This document shows, one piece after another, positions 17,645-25,870 of a stretch of DNA of 55,443 nucleotides. Source of the DNA: G963664585 sp963664585. GTDB taxonomy: Bacteria > Bacillota > Clostridia > Oscillospirales > Ruminococcaceae. The DNA lies in the NCBI GenBank assembly GCA_963664585.2, contig CAXXEO010000007.1:1-55443 (forward strand), written 5' to 3'. The notes below the pieces were generated by a model that saw only the letters and a list, made by a program, of their open reading frames with translations, made no database searches and was not told where the DNA came from. Position numbers and translations under genes: made by a program. Within the stretch, counting starts at the first letter, position 1; every line of letters starts with the position of its first letter.

Positions 17645-17753
17645 AATCAACTATATTTTTAATTAAAATTATAGAAATTATTGCTACTGGAAATCTTGAC
17701 TTTAATTCCAGAAATTATATATTGTTCAAAGACAAGAGCTTAAATTATGATTT

Positions 17754-17767
17754 GTATACTGGTATAC
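17754..17767. promoter_or_regulatory. Candidate operator GTATAC-TG-GTATAC
   Basis: Two GTATAC half-sites two bases apart in the control region of the peptide cluster. GntR-type regulators often bind such sites; no regulator gene is in the window, so this is inference. Confidence 0.3.
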
Positions 17768-17961
17768 CAATAGTTTTTCAGAAAATGTTTTCACTTTGAG
17801 TGTCATATTACCCTAAGATAAACATTAATAAAATTTTAACCCATCATTCAAAGTTTGTCAATGCAAACATCATGTTATACAATAGAATATCAACACAAAC
17901 GTCACATTTGTTTACAACTCACAAATTTTATATAAATTATTTGTTTTAATCAATAAACCTA

Positions 17962-17975
17962 TTTGACATGTCAAA
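17962..17975. promoter_or_regulatory. Candidate operator TTTGACATGTCAAA
   Basis: Perfect 14-bp palindrome in otherwise AT-rich, gene-free DNA. It contains TTGACA on both strands and could be an operator or overlapping -35 boxes. Confidence 0.3.
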
Positions 17976-18014
17976 AGGGTTACACAGCCTGATATATGAT
18001 TTTGACACTACAAG

Positions 18015-18119
18015 TACAGCCAATTAACTTAAAAACTGGCTATAGTTAAAACGTCATTTTCTTCCCCCGCCTTCGGCGGGGGAAGAAATCACAAGCTTGT
18101 TTTCAAGTCAATCAACTTA
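18015..18119 (-). repeat. MITE-like foldback element, copy 5
   Basis: Full-length copy, reverse orientation. Its outer tips are slightly degraded (TACAGCC, ATCAACTTA). Confidence 0.85.
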
Positions 18120-18174
18120 TGACAACACCCTCAGTGCTAGGTACTTCGTTTTATTGCATCACAGTTGATATTAG

Positions 18175-18214
18175 AAAACGCCGGTTCGATTAAGTATCGA
18201 ACCGGCGTTTTTTG
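18175..18214 (-). terminator. Terminator downstream of trxA
   Basis: AAAACGCCGGTTCGAT (18175-18190) pairs with 18196-18211 around TAAGT, with A/T tracts on both sides. It lies about 90 bases after the trxA stop. Confidence 0.85.
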
Positions 18215-18302
18215 CTAATATGAAGTTTTGAACAGTATGAAGACTGGCAATGTAACATTTAATTTTCAGGGCAGGCAAATTACTGCCTGCCCTTGTCAAA
18301 TT

Positions 18303-18614
18303 TTACACCTTTAACATGCCGAGTATCGCCTGCTTCGACTTAGCGCCGACTGAGGACTGCATAATTTTACCGTCCTTCATGACAATCAGTGTTGGAATGC
18401 TCATGACTTTGAAAGCTCCGGCAAGCTCTGGTTGCTCATCGACGTTTATTTTTCCCACTTTTATGTCTTCAGATTCTTCGGCAATTTCATCGACGACAGG
18501 AGAAACCATTCGGCAAGGTCCACACCAGGTTGCCCAAAAATCAAGCAGTACCGGCTTATCCGATTTCATAACCTCAGCTTCAAAGTTCTCTTTTGTAATC
18601 GTAAGTAAACTCAT
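18303..18614 (-). CDS. trxA: Thioredoxin
   Basis: 103 residues. Cytosolic disulfide reductase with the classical active site WCGPC (Cys about 31 and 34), preceded by FWATWCGPC context, and the cis-proline in SIPTLIVMKDG. AAAGGAG precedes the ATG. Standalone gene with its own terminator; no thioredoxin reductase adjoins it. Neighbouring nitroreductase and desulfoferrodoxin genes suggest a small redox-defence neighbourhood. Confidence 0.95.
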   Translation of the reverse strand: MSLLTITKENFEAEVMKSDKPVLLDFWATWCGPCRMVSPVVDEIAEESEDIKVGKINVDEQPELAGAFKVMSIPTLIVMKDGKIMQSSVGAKSKQAILGMLKV

Positions 18615-18743
18615 ATTCTTATCTCCTTTGTAATTTAGCTTATAGGTTTATTATATCCTGATTTTCATTTAATACTGTGATTTAATCACAAAATGATTTA
18701 CGTCAAACTGACAGCATGTATCTTCATATTTTTAATGCCTTTA

Positions 18744-19343
18744 TTATTTTTTGATCACGATTCTGCCTTCAAGTGGGGCAAATCCTTTAGGTCCGGGCGC
18801 GCCAGCGGGATTTCCAAAAGGCATCTGGGCGATCAGTGTCCAGTTTTTCGGGAGGTCCCATTCACGCTTGGTGTCCTCTTCAATCAGCTCGGTATAATGC
18901 TGCAGAGATGCTCCCAATCCTTCAGAACAAAGGGCTGTCCAAATCACGAATTGATGCATCCCGTTTGATTGCTGGGACCAAATCGGAAAATTATCTGCAT
19001 ATCGTGTGTATTGTCGTTGTAAATCATCAACAACATTTAAGTCTTCAAAAAAAAGTATGGTACCATATCCTTGGTTAAAACTATCAATTTTCTTATCGGT
19101 GTCTCCGAATTGGTCCTGTGAAACAATTTTTCTGAGGGCTTCTTTTACCATATTCCAAAATCGGCCATGCTGGTCGCCAAGCAGAAGTACAATCCTTGCA
19201 CTTTGTGAGTGAAAGGCGGATGGGGTATGAAGGATCGCTTTCTCTATGATTTTCTCTATTCTTTCTTGTGATACATGAACCTCTTTATTAATACTGTAAA
19301 AAGATCGCCTTTCGGCAACTGCTGCCCAAAACTCTTTTTCCAT
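18744..19343 (-). CDS. Nitroreductase-family protein (FRM2/HBN1-like branch)
   Basis: 199 residues. FMN-dependent fold: N-terminal AVAERRSFYSINKEVHV, then HTPSAFHSQSARIVLLLG and C-terminal GLGASLQHYTELIEED, MPFGNPAG. These features suit the fungal FRM2/HBN1-like and bacterial YdgI-type branch rather than classical NfsB. Likely reduces quinone- or nitro-type electrophiles in the cytosol. AAAGGA lies before the ATG. Single gene between trxA and a MITE. Confidence 0.85.
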   Translation of the reverse strand: MEKEFWAAVAERRSFYSINKEVHVSQERIEKIIEKAILHTPSAFHSQSARIVLLLGDQHGRFWNMVKEALRKIVSQDQFGDTDKKIDSFNQGYGTILFFEDLNVVDDLQRQYTRYADNFPIWSQQSNGMHQFVIWTALCSEGLGASLQHYTELIEEDTKREWDLPKNWTLIAQMPFGNPAGAPGPKGFAPLEGRIVIKK

Positions 19344-19378
19344 ATTGATTTTACATCCTTTTCATCATTGACACGTCT

Positions 19379-19481
19379 TTTTCTAGTGCCTTGTAAATCT
19401 GTTCTTGTATATTCCCCCGCCAAAGGCGGGGGAATAAAATGGCGTTTTATATATAGCCAGTTTTCAAGTTAATTGGCTATA
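19379..19481 (+). repeat. MITE-like foldback element, copy 6, diverged left arm
   Basis: The right half (CCCCCGCCAAAGGCGGGGG to AATTGGCTATA) is typical; the left arm is recognisable but mutated and lacks the ACAAGCTTGT core. Confidence 0.7.
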
Positions 19482-19627
19482 AGACAACTGGAGCAGCATT
19501 CGTCGGTACAGGTCTGATCGTGATTTTAACCATCGTAATAAAAAAACCCATGGAGCAAAATGATACCGTCCAACGCTTTTCTCTTTCAAGCACAGTTGAT
19601 ATCAATATGTTCACAAGGGAGATGTAA
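19482..19627 (+). pseudogene. Possible 3' remnant of a membrane-protein gene, cut by a MITE
   Basis: From the MITE edge a frame runs to a stop at 19627. It encodes about 48 residues: TTGAAFVGTGLIVILTIVIKK-like membrane helix, then a short polar tail. There is no start codon or ribosome site. It resembles the last helix of a transporter. The evidence is composition and position only. Confidence 0.3.
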
Positions 19628-19729
19628 CTGGATTTAATCGCAAGTCATCACTGTCGTTCATTTTCTGCCTCTATTTCCCTGCCGGAGGTGAGAAAAATAG
19701 AGGCAGACTCGTTTCACTTAAAATAAATA

Positions 19730-20119
19730 TTACTTAATATCCGCTTTCCATAGTCCATGCAAATTGCAATACGCAAAAGCGGCGACAGGCTGATCATTTT
19801 CGCAAAGTGAAAAACACACCTTCGGCTCAGCACCAGGCTCCAAGGATTTTCTTTGACCACCGGAAGAAGTCTGCAGATATACCCAAGCTATATGATGCTC
19901 CGCGGTCATTGGGTGAGGTAGGCTGCCGATGGTAACTGTCACTTTTTTATTGCCTACTTCAACGACGGGGACATGCTTTTCATGCGAACCATCGGAGGTA
20001 TTTGGAATGAGCTGAGCCATCTCTTCACCACAGCATACAACTTTTACTCCCGAACTGAAAATCATACCGATGATGTTACCGCAATGCTTACAAATAAAGA
20101 ACTTTTGATCTTTGTTCAT
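19730..20119 (-). CDS. dfx: Desulfoferrodoxin (superoxide reductase)
   Basis: 129 residues, the usual two-domain form. The N-terminal desulforedoxin-like domain has CKHCGNIIG and VVCCGEEM, four cysteines for a rubredoxin-type iron. The C-terminal neelaredoxin domain has the catalytic iron ligands in EKHVP, HPMTAEHHI and CNLHGLW. Reduces superoxide to peroxide without releasing oxygen, as strict anaerobes do. AAAGGGG precedes the ATG. Standalone gene. Confidence 0.95.
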   Translation of the reverse strand: MNKDQKFFICKHCGNIIGMIFSSGVKVVCCGEEMAQLIPNTSDGSHEKHVPVVEVGNKKVTVTIGSLPHPMTAEHHIAWVYLQTSSGGQRKSLEPGAEPKVCFSLCENDQPVAAFAYCNLHGLWKADIK

Positions 20120-20256
20120 CTTAATATTCCCCTTTAATGTTGATTAAAACACTTTGCGCTTTGTTCATTCGACATACTGGAATAGTCATATTTTACCACA
20201 CAAATGTATATATTGTCAAAATATTCCGTGAATGTTCATCTTTATGTGTGTTAAAT

Positions 20257-20658
20257 CTATTTTTGCTTCAGTAAATCACGTATTTCTGCAAGCAATACTT
20301 CTTCGTTGCTGGGAACATACGGGGCAGGATCCGCAACAGGTTTGGGATCTTTTTTCTTAAATGAGGAGAACAATTTAATAAACAAAAACAAAGAAAATGC
20401 AATAATCAAGAAATCCACAACCGATTGAATAAATACTCCATAACGGATGGCAGCTTCTGCAACTTGACCACTCGCCGGCGTTATCACATATTTCAAATTG
20501 GTGAAACTAATTCCGCCTAAAACAATACCCAAAACGGGCATCAGTAAATCATTGACCAAAGACGTAACAATTTTGCCAAAAGCACCTCCAATAATCACAG
20601 CAACCGCCAAATCAATGACATTGCCTTTCATTGCAAATTCTTTAAACTCTTTTAACAT
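20257..20658 (-). CDS. mscL: Large-conductance mechanosensitive channel MscL
   Basis: 133 residues, full length. The N-terminal KEFAMKGNVIDLAVAVIIGG with helix M1 and the second helix SVVDFLIIAFSLFLFIKLF are diagnostic. A charged C-terminal bundle follows. Forms a pentameric membrane pore that releases solutes on hypo-osmotic shock. AGGAATTCAC precedes the ATG (weak ribosome site). Single-gene unit. Confidence 0.95.
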   Translation of the reverse strand: MLKEFKEFAMKGNVIDLAVAVIIGGAFGKIVTSLVNDLLMPVLGIVLGGISFTNLKYVITPASGQVAEAAIRYGVFIQSVVDFLIIAFSLFLFIKLFSSFKKKDPKPVADPAPYVPSNEEVLLAEIRDLLKQK

Positions 20659-20711
20659 GTGAATTCCTGCTTTCTAAAAAAAATGATTTATTAATTATAG
20701 GGTATTTTTGA

Positions 20712-21446
20712 TCATATTACAAAACCGCCATTGGGGCTGATGACCTGTCCTGTGATAAAGTCAGATTCAGCAGCAGATAGATAAAGTGCCAAATGTGCGA
20801 TATCTTCTGGTTTCCCGAATTTTAAAAGCGGCGTTTCCTGCTTTAGCTGATCCCTCTCGCCTTCGTCTAAAGAACAAAGCATGTCCGTTTCAATAATACC
20901 GGGGGCAATGCAGTTTACCTGTATACCGGATGGCCCCAATTCCTTTGCCAGGGCTTTCGTAAAGCCGATCATACCCGCTTTTGCCGTCGAATAATGAACC
21001 TCACATGAGGCCCCCACCATTCCCCATATAGAGGAAATGTTGATTATTTTACCCTTGTGATTATGCAGCATATCACCCAGTACGCCCTGGCAGCAATGAT
21101 ACATGCCCTTCAAATGCACATCCATCATTGCGTCCCATTCCGCTTCCCGTAAATCGGTGAATAGCTTGTATTGGGAAATACCCGCATTATTAATCAGGAC
21201 ATCAATCGCACCAAAATGAGTGGTACAATTCCTTATCATTTTGGCTACTTGATCGACCTTGGTCACATCCGCCTGATAGGCCAGCGCACTATATCCCTGC
21301 ACAGTGAGTAGAGATTCGACCTCAAATGCTTCCTTTTCTGACTTCAGATAATTAATAATTACGTTGTAGTTGTTTCTCGCAAATAATTCAGCCGTGGCAC
21401 GCCCGATCCCGCGCGAAGCCCCTGTTATTAATACCGTTTTGTTCAT
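20712..21446 (-). CDS. SDR-family reductase, FabG/YmfI-like
   Basis: 244 residues from ATG 21446, after AGGGGT; a GTG lies one codon upstream. NAD(P) motif TGASRGIG, structural NNAG, catalytic Ser in NISSIWG and YxxxK as YSTAKAG. The tail FITGQVISPNGGFVI is typical of FabG-like and YmfI-like enzymes. YmfI-type members reduce 5-aminopentanone on elongation factor P. With no fatty-acid or EF-P genes nearby, which reaction it performs is undecided. Confidence 0.85.
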   Translation of the reverse strand: MNKTVLITGASRGIGRATAELFARNNYNVIINYLKSEKEAFEVESLLTVQGYSALAYQADVTKVDQVAKMIRNCTTHFGAIDVLINNAGISQYKLFTDLREAEWDAMMDVHLKGMYHCCQGVLGDMLHNHKGKIINISSIWGMVGASCEVHYSTAKAGMIGFTKALAKELGPSGIQVNCIAPGIIETDMLCSLDEGERDQLKQETPLLKFGKPEDIAHLALYLSAAESDFITGQVISPNGGFVI

Positions 21447-21799
21447 CACATACCCCTATCGCTTTCTTTATTTCAGTGCAAATAAGGAGATATCGGTGCA
21501 AATTATAGAGTATACCTAACTAATGTTAATAAATATAGTTGTCTGGCAATGCGTTTTCATTCGGTGACAATGCCCAAGGACACAAAACCATTTTCAGTCG
21601 TTCCGTGAATTGCAACGTTTCATGCAAAACAGAAAGTGGTTTTTGGGAAAGCTTATTCCTGTCAAATTAAAAATAGCAGAACACTGTCGCTTTTGCAATC
21701 AAATATTCGATTTTAATATTCAAATATTTATTCGCACGAATTGAATGAAAACCGTCTCTATTTCCCTTGGACGACAGAGAAAGCAGAGAATAAGCAAGA

Positions 21800-21892
21800 T
21801 ATAGTTGATTGCTTGTTATTTCTTCCCCCGCCGAAGGCGGGGGAAGAAAATGACATTTTAACTATAGCCAGTTTTTAAGTGATTTGGCTATA
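21800..21892 (+). repeat. MITE-like foldback element, copy 7, internally deleted
   Basis: 93 bp. Both tips are present but about 13 bases of the left arm (AACTTGAAAACAA region) are missing. Confidence 0.8.
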
Positions 21893-21915
21893 CTTGTTTA
21901 CATGTGCATTTACAG

Positions 21916-21951
21916 ATAGAAAAAAGCCGCCTCGCATACAGAAACGGCTTT
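21916..21951 (-). terminator. Terminator of the nad operon
   Basis: On the minus strand AAAGCCG...CGGCTTTTTTC forms a stem followed by T's, about 100 bases after the nadC stop. Confidence 0.6.
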
Positions 21952-22048
21952 GACCAAAGCAAGTTTATTGTCCGCACCTAATTCATCCCTATTTTCCCGC
22001 TTTCGGTGAGCAAAAGCGAACCGGATCACGGCTTTGATTAATGGATGA

Positions 22049-22882
22049 TCAGGAAAATTTAAGGCTTATGTCCATCGATCGTACAGAATGTGTTAATGCC
22101 CCAATTGAGATAATATCAACGCCTGTGTTAGCAACCTCGGCGAGATCTTTCTCGCCCATATTACCTGATGCCTCGACGAGGGCACGATCACCGATGATTC
22201 CGACTGCCTTTTTCATATCTTGTATGCTCATGTTGTCGAGCATGATTATATCAGCTTTACAATCAAGCGCTTCTTTGATCATTTCGAAGTCTTCAACCTC
22301 CACCTCGATTTTCAAGGTATGAGGCGCGTTCTTTCGAGCGGCATCGACGGCTGCCGAAATCCCACCCGCTGCTTTAATGTGATTATCCTTAATGAGTATA
22401 CCATCCGAAAGGTTGAAGCGATGGTTTGTGCCTCCGCCAATCTTCACCGCATATTTTTCGATAATTCGAAGACCCGGCGTGGTTTTTCGAGTATCGCTGA
22501 TGACCGCCTTGGTCCCTTTTATTGCTTCCACACACTCTCTTGTGCGAGTTGCTATGCCAGACATGCGCTGTATAAAGTTGAGCGCCACTCTTTCCCCTGT
22601 CAGTATTCCTTGCGCAGAGCCTGAGATATCGGCGATTATGGTCCCTTTTTCCACCATTTCCCCATCCTGAACATGAGCGCGAAGTTTAATTTTGGGGTCA
22701 GTATAATAAAAAATGCGTTCCGTGATGTCCAGCCCGCAAATGACACCTCCCTCTTTAGCAATAAAAGATCCCTTGATCTTTTTATCAGAAGGAACGGTCG
22801 AGCGCGTAGTAATGTCGCCAGTACCGATATCCTCAGCAAGGGCCTTTAATAATACTTCATCAACCAGAAACATATCAAGCAT
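22049..22882 (-). CDS. nadC: Nicotinate-nucleotide pyrophosphorylase (quinolinate phosphoribosyltransferase)
   Basis: 277 residues, full length. Converts quinolinate and PRPP to nicotinate mononucleotide with loss of CO2. Motifs: DITTRSTV near the N-terminus, ERVALNFIQRMSGIAT, DTRKTTPGLRIIEKYAV, and GGGTNHRFNLSDGILIKDNH. The ATG follows AGGAGG, which overlaps the nadB stop region nine bases upstream. Last gene of nadABC. Confidence 0.95.
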   Translation of the reverse strand: MLDMFLVDEVLLKALAEDIGTGDITTRSTVPSDKKIKGSFIAKEGGVICGLDITERIFYYTDPKIKLRAHVQDGEMVEKGTIIADISGSAQGILTGERVALNFIQRMSGIATRTRECVEAIKGTKAVISDTRKTTPGLRIIEKYAVKIGGGTNHRFNLSDGILIKDNHIKAAGGISAAVDAARKNAPHTLKIEVEVEDFEMIKEALDCKADIIMLDNMSIQDMKKAVGIIGDRALVEASGNMGEKDLAEVANTGVDIISIGALTHSVRSMDISLKFS

Positions 22883-22891
22883 AGTATCCTC

Positions 22892-24439
22892 CTATTTCAC
22901 ATCGTCGCTGCGAAAATGCGCGCCGACGCTCTTTTCACGCTGCAGTGCAGCCTTAAGTATCGCCAGTCCAACAGTCGCCATATTGAAGGTTTCAATTTCT
23001 CTCACTGTGCAAAGAGAGGCAGTTTCAAGTAACCCAAAGTAACCCTCGATTTGCGCAATCGCCTCGGTCATGCCTTCCTTGTTGCGGATGATCCCGCCAT
23101 TCTTAGTCATTGTATTTCTGATTTGTGTTCTGATGGAATCGATATCCAAACGTTCGTGATACTCCTGTGTGGAAATCCCTCGCTGTACTATTATCGCGCT
23201 TGGCATTATAGTGCCATTGATATGCTGCGCACAGCGGCGCGCGAACACAAGACATTCCAAAAGAGAATTGCTTGCCAGACGATTTGCACCATGAACGCCA
23301 GTACACGCGGATTCACCACATGCATAAAGTCCGCCAATATTAGTTTGACCATTTAGATCGGTTTTGATTCCACCCATGAAATAGTGTTGTACGGGTACAA
23401 CTGGAATCCAATGCATGGCAATATCGAGATCACGACTCATGCATTCTTCATAAATTGTGGGGAACCGCTCTTGCAGAAAAGCTCTCGGTCTTACTGTTAT
23501 ATCAAGATAGACGTTTGGAAGGTCATATTTTTTCATTTCTGCAATAATTGCGCGTGATACGATATCTCTTGGCGCCAGATCAGCCATAGGATGCACGCCT
23601 TCCATAAAGCGCTCTGAACGGCGGTTGCGCAAAATGGCTCCTTCACCTCTTAGCGCCTCGGAGATCAGAAAAAAGCGACCATTCTTGTCGGGATGAATCA
23701 ACGCAGTCGGATGGAACTGAACAAATTCCATATCTTTCACTGCCGCTCCCGCACGCATGGCCGCCGCAATGCCATCACCTGTGGCACAACGCGCATTTGT
23801 ACTGTTGCGGTAAACATGACCAATACCACCTGAAGCAAGTATCACATGGGAAGATGAAATGAAACAGATTTTTTTATCACTGTCTATTGCGAGCGCGCCC
23901 GCAGTCTCCCCATTTTCATCAGTGACAATATCCATGAGCACAAAGGCGTTCAAAATGTGAAGATTACTGCGCGCAGCTACACATTTGGTCAGACTTTCAG
24001 TCAGGTGGAGTCCAGTTGCATCCCCGCCGCTGTGGACAATCCGATTACATTCATGTGCGCCCTCGCGGGTCAATTTCAGCTTTCCTTCGCTGTCTTTGTC
24101 AAAGGGAACACCAAGTTGCAAAAGCGTTTTTATATCCTGAGGGCCCTCACTCACAAGTACCCTGACCGCATCCGCGTCACAGAGTCCGGCTCCTGCGTTG
24201 AGCGTATCATGCAAATGGCTCTCTGTCGTATCGTGCTGATCGATGACAGCGGCGATACCACCCTGAGCATACATAGAATTGCTTTCTTCGCTTCCTGATT
24301 TGTTGATGATTACACAAGAAAGATCTTTGTCAAGGTGGAGCGCGGCATAAAGTCCCGCCGCACCGCTTCCAACGATGATAACATCTGACTCCATGTGTAT
24401 GGTATTGGTAAGGTCATTGTTAATTATATACCTTCTCAA
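22892..24439 (-). CDS. nadB: L-aspartate oxidase
   Basis: 515 residues. FAD enzyme oxidising aspartate to iminoaspartate, passed to NadA. FAD site DVIIVGSGAAGLYAALHL, SMYAQGGIAAV, and QFHPTALIHPD, ARCATGDGIAAAMRAGA, HYFMGGIKTD motifs. I choose the TTG at 24439 because its product MRRYIINNDL matches the usual NadB start and GGGGG lies about ten bases upstream. In anaerobes NadB can use fumarate as electron acceptor. Confidence 0.93.
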   Translation of the reverse strand: MRRYIINNDLTNTIHMESDVIIVGSGAAGLYAALHLDKDLSCVIINKSGSEESNSMYAQGGIAAVIDQHDTTESHLHDTLNAGAGLCDADAVRVLVSEGPQDIKTLLQLGVPFDKDSEGKLKLTREGAHECNRIVHSGGDATGLHLTESLTKCVAARSNLHILNAFVLMDIVTDENGETAGALAIDSDKKICFISSSHVILASGGIGHVYRNSTNARCATGDGIAAAMRAGAAVKDMEFVQFHPTALIHPDKNGRFFLISEALRGEGAILRNRRSERFMEGVHPMADLAPRDIVSRAIIAEMKKYDLPNVYLDITVRPRAFLQERFPTIYEECMSRDLDIAMHWIPVVPVQHYFMGGIKTDLNGQTNIGGLYACGESACTGVHGANRLASNSLLECLVFARRCAQHINGTIMPSAIIVQRGISTQEYHERLDIDSIRTQIRNTMTKNGGIIRNKEGMTEAIAQIEGYFGLLETASLCTVREIETFNMATVGLAILKAALQREKSVGAHFRSDDVK

Positions 24440-24482
24440 TTATTGAGCCCCCATTTCATCCTGATTAAATTGCATGGTATTT

Positions 24483-24525
24483 TTGCTTCAGTTCATTGCG
24501 CACGCGGCAGGGCGAACAGAAGCAA
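24483..24525 (-). repeat. Hairpin in the nadA-nadB spacer (second hairpin family)
   Basis: TTGCTTCAGTTC pairs with GAACAGAAGCAA (one mismatch), followed by GAAACTCGTTT. It may affect transcript levels between nadA and nadB. Confidence 0.5.
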
Positions 24526-24556
24526 GAAACTCGTTTGCTTTTGGATTAGGTTCACA

Positions 24557-25477
24557 TTATTTAACTGCTAGCATCCTTGCAAGACTGGTCGAAGCCTTTT
24601 GAATAATCTCATCGCTTAGCTCAATCCGGTGCTCCATCCTTTCAAGCGAATGAAGCACACTTTCAAGCGTAATTTTCTTCATATTGGCACAGATAAACCG
24701 ATCCCTAAGCATATGAAAATGCTTGTCCGGATTTTGCTTCTTCAGACTGTGCAAAATGCCTTCTTCTGTTCCGATGATAAAATCCGTACTTGCCGAATTT
24801 TTAGCATATTGAATAATGCCCGCTGTGCTGCCGGCGAAATCCGCATGGTCCACAACTGATGGAGGACATTCTGGGTGTACAAGGACAGGCACCTCCGGGT
24901 GGGCCGCGCGTGCCCTCAAAACATCCTCAACGGTCACGCAATGATGGACAGGACAATAACCGTTATGGAAGATGAATTTTTTATTTGAAATAAAGCGAGA
25001 TACATAGTTGCCCAAATTTTGATCGGGTACAAAAATGATTTCTTTTTCTGAAAGTGATTCGACTACCTTGACAGCATTGGAAGAAGTACAGCAGATATCG
25101 CACTCGGCTTTTACCTCGGCGCTGGAATTCACATAGGTCACGACTGCGGCATCCGGGTGCTCTCTGCGAAGACTTCGTATATCGTCGGGCGTGACCATAT
25201 CGGCCATGGGACAGCCGGCTTCCATAACGGGCAGCAGAACAGTCTTTTGGGGGTTGAGTATTTTTGCGGTCTCAGCCATAAAACGAACACCGCAAGTGAC
25301 GATGACATCCGCCTTCACGTCACACGCCCTCTGGCTCAGTTCAAGTGAATCGCCCACGATGTCCGCTATGTCCTGTATTTCAGGGAGCTCGTAAAAATGA
25401 GCCAGAATAACCGCATTGCGCTTCTTTTTGTATTCTTTGATTTTCGTAATTAACTCTTCCAAAGTGTTCCCCCTCAT
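24557..25477 (-). CDS. nadA: Quinolinate synthase
   Basis: 306 residues from ATG 25477; an in-frame extension to 25525 is less likely. Condenses iminoaspartate with dihydroxyacetone phosphate to quinolinate using a [4Fe-4S] cluster. Expected cysteines are in EAGCPMADM, CDICCTSSNA and HPECPPSV. Other motifs: LAHFYELPEIQDIADIVGDS, HNGYCPVHHCV, GTEEGILHSL. First gene of nadABC, with 117 bases and a hairpin before nadB. The ribosome site (GAAG) is weak. Confidence 0.95.
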   Translation of the reverse strand: MRGNTLEELITKIKEYKKKRNAVILAHFYELPEIQDIADIVGDSLELSQRACDVKADVIVTCGVRFMAETAKILNPQKTVLLPVMEAGCPMADMVTPDDIRSLRREHPDAAVVTYVNSSAEVKAECDICCTSSNAVKVVESLSEKEIIFVPDQNLGNYVSRFISNKKFIFHNGYCPVHHCVTVEDVLRARAAHPEVPVLVHPECPPSVVDHADFAGSTAGIIQYAKNSASTDFIIGTEEGILHSLKKQNPDKHFHMLRDRFICANMKKITLESVLHSLERMEHRIELSDEIIQKASTSLARMLAVK

Positions 25478-25870
25478 TTTATCTTCATACAATGTTGACA
25501 GCCTCAATCCAGAATATAAAATCACCTAAATTATTATTCCTATAATAACAATTGGGAAAAGCTGTTGTCTATTGTTACATATTATATACCAAACAAAAAA
25601 ATAGTAAAAGCCAATTTTCAAAAGAACATGTTCTCTCACATTTTTATAGCATTAAATATCATTTTTGTATTTAAAACCACTTACTATTTAACTCTTTTTA
25701 ATACTTGTATGTTTTTCTCTCACTGCGTCAATGAATAAATTGGTTTACTCAATTTCTATATGATCCCCAAATTATAGTAGCAGAAGCTCTGCATATTTTG
25801 CTTATATTAGAAAATACTATTATTTATTACAGGAATATCTACCCAAAAAACTTAAAAAGGTTGGATTTGA
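25478..25870. other. Divergent control region between nadA and the germination operon
   Basis: 393 bases, strongly AT-rich. It holds a candidate sigma-G promoter for the germination genes (25791-25819). On the minus strand TATAAT-like boxes occur, but no nad promoter or NiaR-type site could be assigned with confidence. Confidence 0.45.
25791..25819 (+). promoter_or_regulatory. Candidate sigma-G (forespore) promoter of the ger operon
   Basis: TGCATA-type -35 (GCATA at 25791-25795), 17 bases, then AATACTA (25813-25819), one mismatch from the CATNNTA -10 of sigma-G promoters. It lies about 50 bases before the gerA start; germinant receptors are normally sigma-G controlled. Confidence 0.45.

Larger units (their letters stand above)
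16493..17655 (-). repeat. MITE-like foldback element, copy 4, interrupted by IS30
   Basis: Left part 16493-16591 and right tip ending at 17655, in the opposite orientation to copies 1-3. IS30 copy 2 is inserted in it, four bases of target (AATC) being repeated at both sides. Confidence 0.85.
17656..18302. other. Gene-free AT-rich region upstream of the M20-patB-dpp cluster
   Basis: 647 bases. 17656-18014 is very AT-rich and has no plausible gene. It holds two perfect small palindromes listed separately, then MITE copy 5 and the trxA terminator. Before the IS30/MITE insertions it was probably the control region of the peptide cluster. Confidence 0.5.
19344..19729. other. Intergenic region with MITE copy 6, a gene remnant and a hairpin
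   Basis: 386 bases. It holds a divergent MITE (19379-19481), a coding-looking tail directly after it (19482-19627) and the perfect stem TCTGCCTCTATTT/AAATAGAGGCAGA (19664-19707). The last follows the minus-strand desulfoferrodoxin gene and belongs to the second hairpin family. Confidence 0.5.
21447..22048. other. Gene-free region between the SDR gene and nadC
   Basis: About 600 bases. 21447-21799 is AT-rich with no convincing frame. Then come MITE copy 7 and the nad terminator. Confidence 0.5.
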
